This document shows positions 60,524-64,000 of a stretch of 64,000 bases of DNA, piece after piece; position 1 is the stretch's first letter; each line of letters opens with the position of its first letter. The notes under the pieces were generated by a model. That model was not told the origin of the DNA and did no database searches. It saw only the letters and a program-made list of their open reading frames with translations. The position numbers and the translations under genes were made by a program. Source of the DNA: Bigelowiella natans CCMP2755 (lineage: Eukaryota > Cercozoa > Chlorarachniophyceae). The DNA lies in NCBI GenBank assembly GCA_000320545.1, contig ADNK01001725.1, forward strand, positions 1-64,000, given 5' to 3'.

Positions 60524-61825
60524 ATGAGCAAGCTATTCCCGTCATTCCAAGTTCTTTTATTCTCTATTGGCTTCTTTTCAATTCCGACTGTTGTCCCATC
60601 GAAGCACCCTGAAGCAACAAACAGACGGAGGCCTCATTACAGCACTCCAAAACAATTGCGTTTGGAAAGTTCTCTTAGTGGAGATCATCATCATCGTTCT
60701 CGCCATGAATGTCCTCCAAAGTTCTATACATCACCTCTCATTCACGGTGGGCTAACGAATGCACTGATGCGGCTGTATAATCATGCTCGGTTCGCCAAGT
60801 GGTCCCGCTACACAATGACGATGCCCCTAATTCGGAGTTATCCTTGTATTCCTCCTAGCAAGCTCATCCCATCACCCCGATTTCTACCTCTTAATCAATT
60901 CTTCAATTCAAGTATATTTTGTAACCATCTAAGGAGCGTTGGCGTATGTATTGATTGCCATAAAATTCCTCCTTCAATTTTGGACCAACATAGTTTATCG
61001 TTGTCGCCAATAATTCACCAAAAATATAACCACTACATCCTCAAGGAGCAATTTTATAAAAAATGTAATCATTCCCAAATCACCTTCTCTCAAAGAATGT
61101 TGGAAGGAAATACTGTCATTGTTGGTCAAGATGGACTGGACATTTATGCGACCAAAAATTATTCACATCTTTATGCTAGTAAATATAGTAATCCATATGA
61201 TTCATTTATACATTTCGTGTCCTCTTTGCAAATTACTGAGGAGCTTGAGGGTGTGGTCCTCCGTACAATTGCGAAACTCAAACGCCCTTATCTGGCAATT
61301 CATATGCGCGTGGAAGACGATTGGAGAAGAGTCCGCGAAGGAAAATGCTATATTTCTGCAGAGCAAATAGTCGAGATGGTTACAGAACATGCTTCCTTCA
61401 AAAACCTATTACGCAAAACTACACATCCCCGTTTGAGCGTCTTTATAGCCACTGGTGCTAAATCCGTGGCTCGGAGAGCGTGGGAAAATGTTCCATTTAT
61501 AAAGGTAGTCCAAGCTGCTGATTATGAAAATGGCGATCGTGAATATTACGATGCTGATAGTGCTGGTGCGCAACAGCGCCTTAGGGGTGATTTGTCACTT
61601 AGCTGGCAGCAGAGGGCGCTTATAGACATGGAAATAGCTCGCCGTTCCGATATGTTTGTAGGAGCCAAACTACAATCCACCTTTTCTAAAGCCGTCCAAG
61701 CCTTGCGTGCAATATCAATTGGAACCCATACAGATACAACATCCTTCGCTTACTCAAAAGTCGACCCATTACTGGCAACATATGGGGCTTGGAATGAAGT
61801 TGGGCAATTTCAATGTTTCAGCTGA
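60524..61825 (+). CDS. Protein O-fucosyltransferase-like glycosyltransferase, 433 aa, single exon
   Basis: The ATG at 60524 starts a signal peptide or signal anchor (F-Q-V-L-L-F-S-I-G-F-F-S-I-P). TGA is at 61823-61825. The lumenal part fits GDP-fucose protein O-fucosyltransferase-type (GT-B) enzymes. An early H-G-G-L-T-N-A-L-M-R-L (donor-site G-G-x-x-N-x) is seen near 75-85, H-M-R-V-E-D-D-W at 260-267 (the H-x-R-x-E-x-D motif) and F-I-A-T-G in the second half. Near the end, L-I-D-M-E-I-A-R-R-S-D-M-F-V-G is followed by S-T-F-S (the family's D-x-x-x-x-x-x-S-D-x-F-V...S signature). It would act in the ER or Golgi adding fucose to secreted proteins. Nine Cys are present, which may pair. It has no intron, unlike most neighbours. 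Another GDP-sugar transferase of the same fold is possible. Confidence 0.65.
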   Translation: MSKLFPSFQVLLFSIGFFSIPTVVPSKHPEATNRRRPHYSTPKQLRLESSLSGDHHHRSRHECPPKFYTSPLIHGGLTNALMRLYNHARFAKWSRYTMTMPLIRSYPCIPPSKLIPSPRFLPLNQFFNSSIFCNHLRSVGVCIDCHKIPPSILDQHSLSLSPIIHQKYNHYILKEQFYKKCNHSQITFSQRMLEGNTVIVGQDGLDIYATKNYSHLYASKYSNPYDSFIHFVSSLQITEELEGVVLRTIAKLKRPYLAIHMRVEDDWRRVREGKCYISAEQIVEMVTEHASFKNLLRKTTHPRLSVFIATGAKSVARRAWENVPFIKVVQAADYENGDREYYDADSAGAQQRLRGDLSLSWQQRALIDMEIARRSDMFVGAKLQSTFSKAVQALRAISIGTHTDTTSFAYSKVDPLLATYGAWNEVGQFQCFS

Positions 61826-61879
61826 TAGTAGGTGAGAAATCACAATGAGGCAACCAGTGCTCTCTAAATCAAGAGCTTT

Positions 61880-63190
61880 CTAGCCCTAAGTGCAGTAAAA
61901 TGTTGCAGCGTGTGATGTACGTGTCATGCATTCATCAGGCTGTGAGTTTAAATTGAAGTCTTTAGGAGTTTACGTGGCTCAAATTCCACGTACACATGAC
62001 ATCAGGGTCTCAGAGTCCTGCAAGTGGCTTGGCATTGATGACAATTTTCGTAAATGACCTGCACTGATGTCACAAATTGTCGCATTGATGAGCACCTACC
62101 ACACAAAGTTGCCACAGTGCACGTGCTGACTGCACACTGATTGAGTGCACGATATTGATGGACCAGGTGATGATCGGCGCCTTGGCCATCATTGAGCATT
62201 GGGAGCAAACATTTTGAAATGTGCACGTGCACAGGACACCTTGCCGGGATTGCGCATGCAACGTGCAATGTGCCACTGCCGTGCGTCTGGCAACAGGCAT
62301 GCGCCAAGCAGCCCATGATGCGCGCTGCCAATGCATCACATAGGGACATATATGTCCATATACGTGTACGCGTGAGAAACACATGTACCCATGCACACCA
62401 CATGTACTAAATGTACACGTGAGCCCCATCATTTGGCACATGTGTGGCCATGTCTATGCATGGGTACATGTGAAGTACGCGATGTACTGATGTCGTAGAC
62501 GGCTACACGCATAGGGACACATGTGTCCACATCATCATTGGAGATCGAAGTGTGAAATTGAATGATGACGTGGCGCACACAAGCACACATCACCCCCGCC
62601 ACACACGTGGAGGAGGAGAGAACCAGTGTCCACTGCAAACCGAGTGTTTTGGATTTTTTTGCGATGCTGAAGATGTGTGAATGTTTTCATCGATGAAAAA
62701 CACATTTTGAAGGCAATGCGAAGTGCACATCGATTGCTTGCCCGTGAGACGTGAGTGGACAGTGGGTGCTTGATCGCGATTTTGGCAAGAATTGAGTCGC
62801 AATTTTCAGCACACTTTGTGGCTTTGCACTGGCCATCGCATGCGACTGTCATCATCAAAACTTGTTCGCTCGTGCACGAATTGTTGGCAAAACAAACAAA
62901 CACTTGCATCAAAACCATGCACAATTGAAATTGAAATTTTTTCACTTTTGCTGGATGAAAACAACAACATGAATTCTCCACTTTGGAGCAAATCAGACAA
63001 CTGTGAATGGGAAAGGGAATCAAGAGAATCTGAGAAAGAATGTGAGGGAGAAAGCATCACATCAATCTTGAAGAAACAGCATGCATTGAGAGCCATTGAA
63101 ATCCGTTGCAGAACTGAGTGCAAAAAAAGAAATTGGAAAGCATGATTGGAAAAGACCGCCATGAAAAATCGAGTCGGTCCAAGCCAATTC
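61880..63190. other. Palindromic-tetramer-rich intergenic block 9
   Basis: Tandem spacer dense in TGCA, CATG, GTGCAC and ACATGT words (especially 62100-62560), with looser composition to 63190. Frames up to 162 codons are open on the minus strand, but none has splice or start support. Confidence 0.6.
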
Positions 63191-63343
63191 AACATGCAAT
63201 TATTAGTTCTGGAACCGCCTCTATTTTGTACTTACGACATCGAAAATCAGTGCTTTTTTCCCTTCAAATTTGAATTTTCAAATCCTACACGAGTCCTCCC
63301 CCATCGTCTTCTTCTACTTCCTTTCCTAAATCAATGTTTGAAG

Positions 63344-63824
63344 ATGCTGGCGATTCTCTTGATTTTTCTAGCCTATGTACCAGCTTTAACAGAAACTACT
63401 GCTAGACAAAAGTCATACTCTTCAGCTTTGGAAGCATCTCAAAGTGAAGGTTGAATAACAACAAATTGCTATCGTCATCGTCCACAGCCCCCCTTTATTA
63501 ACAATTTATTCAGAGTGGCAAAAGATAGAAGGACAGTTAGATCGTCTGGGAAGTGAATTCGATGAAGACTCGTTGCATTCCAATAGTACATCAATTGAAG
63601 GACAGGCGTCATCCAATATGTGCAACTTCCATGTTGCTGATGGGAGGATACATGTGATTTCCCTTACTTCCCGACAAGATAGGTGCTTTTTCCTAACGTT
63701 ATGCATGTGGAATGAGAATAATAAGATGTGTAAGCTAGAAAATTGTACTCCTCACACAACCGATGATGAAAATAAGAACGATGATGACGACGATCAAAAA
63801 GGAGTGAAGATAAGCCAAGAATAA
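63344..63824 (+). CDS. Start of a secreted protein gene, incomplete
   Basis: Exon 1, 63344-63449, encodes a signal peptide (MLAILLIFLAYVPALTETTA) and ends at GAAG|GTTGAA in phase 1. Exon 2 begins at 63514 (TTATTCAG). It can run to the TAA at 63824, giving about 138 aa with an Asp-rich tail. It could instead be spliced at 63725 (AAGAT|GTGTAAG) to an exon after an acceptor at about 63876, continuing past the window. The mature part has four to six Cys and no recognised domain. The (TCC)n at 63978-63995 closes the window. Confidence 0.55.
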
Positions 63825-64000
63825 CTAAAACTACACTGGTTGCATTCTAATGAAGATGTTTTTTGCTGAATATTAGGAGGAAGATCATATCCAATTCTAT
63901 GGATGAGCAGGGTAATATTGAAATGGTAGAAAGCAAGATGCCTCATCACCCATGCTCCCACCCACCTACTTTCCTATTCTCCTCCTCCTCCTCCTCATGC

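Noticed and set aside
62535-63023. 162-codon minus-strand frame
   Set aside because: Same reason: open by composition within block 9.

Overview
The window is nuclear DNA of an intron-dense, microsatellite-rich protist. I rebuilt about 18 protein genes by hand from GT-AG splice sites, requiring intron phase to close in every complete model. Most have several to sixteen exons, some only 20-60 nt long, separated by short introns. No rRNA, tRNA, CRISPR or prokaryote-type mobile element was seen. Pro/Thr/Ser-rich 'PT' stalks on secreted proteins, and a spliceosomal-type DEAD-box helicase with what looks like a signal peptide plus basic leader, point to a SAR-type or secondary-plastid alga or relative (stramenopile, chlorarachniophyte or cryptophyte). 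That placement is inference.

Layout. 273-3700 (-): secreted NHL-repeat protein. 6005-6752 (-): 119-aa basic protein, family unknown. 7954-14377 (+): 1984-aa secreted protein with ten about 170-aa repeats. 16970-19220 (+): charged, disordered protein. 20826-22760 (-): 276-aa unknown protein. 23978-29209 (+): 833-aa bHLH factor. 30684-32580 (-): membrane-anchored GAF-type free methionine-R-sulfoxide reductase. 33166-34134 (+): SPOC-like protein. 35834-39607 (+): MmgE/PrpD protein lacking its central segment. 41495-42447 (+): two-pass membrane protein. 43233-45926 (-): DNA polymerase kappa. 46413-49248 (+): eight-zinc-knuckle protein. 49967-55860 (-): 1228-aa single-pass surface protein (EGF, propeller, PT stalk, cytosolic tail). 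56023-56450 (+): tentative small membrane protein. 57362-59879 (-): DEAD-box helicase broken by a 1-nt frameshift. 60524-61825 (+): secretory-pathway O-fucosyltransferase-like enzyme. 63344 to the right edge (+): start of a secreted protein gene.

The spacers are not uniform. Nine spacers between tandem or convergent genes hold blocks crowded with self-complementary tetramers (TGCA, CATG, CTAG, GCGC, AGCT). The spacers between divergent starts (6753-7953, 22761-23977, 32581-33165, 45927-46412, 55861-56022, 59880-60523) lack them. Simple repeats sit mainly in introns, often directly against the 3' splice site. The genes do not form one pathway. Themes that recur are secreted or surface proteins (NHL, ten-repeat, propeller, two-pass, fucosyltransferase-like, 63 kb gene) and nuclear functions (bHLH, polymerase kappa, zinc knuckles, SPOC-like, DEAD-box). 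The points most worth following are the ten-repeat protein, the propeller surface protein, the leader-bearing frameshifted helicase, and the palindromic blocks with their orientation bias.
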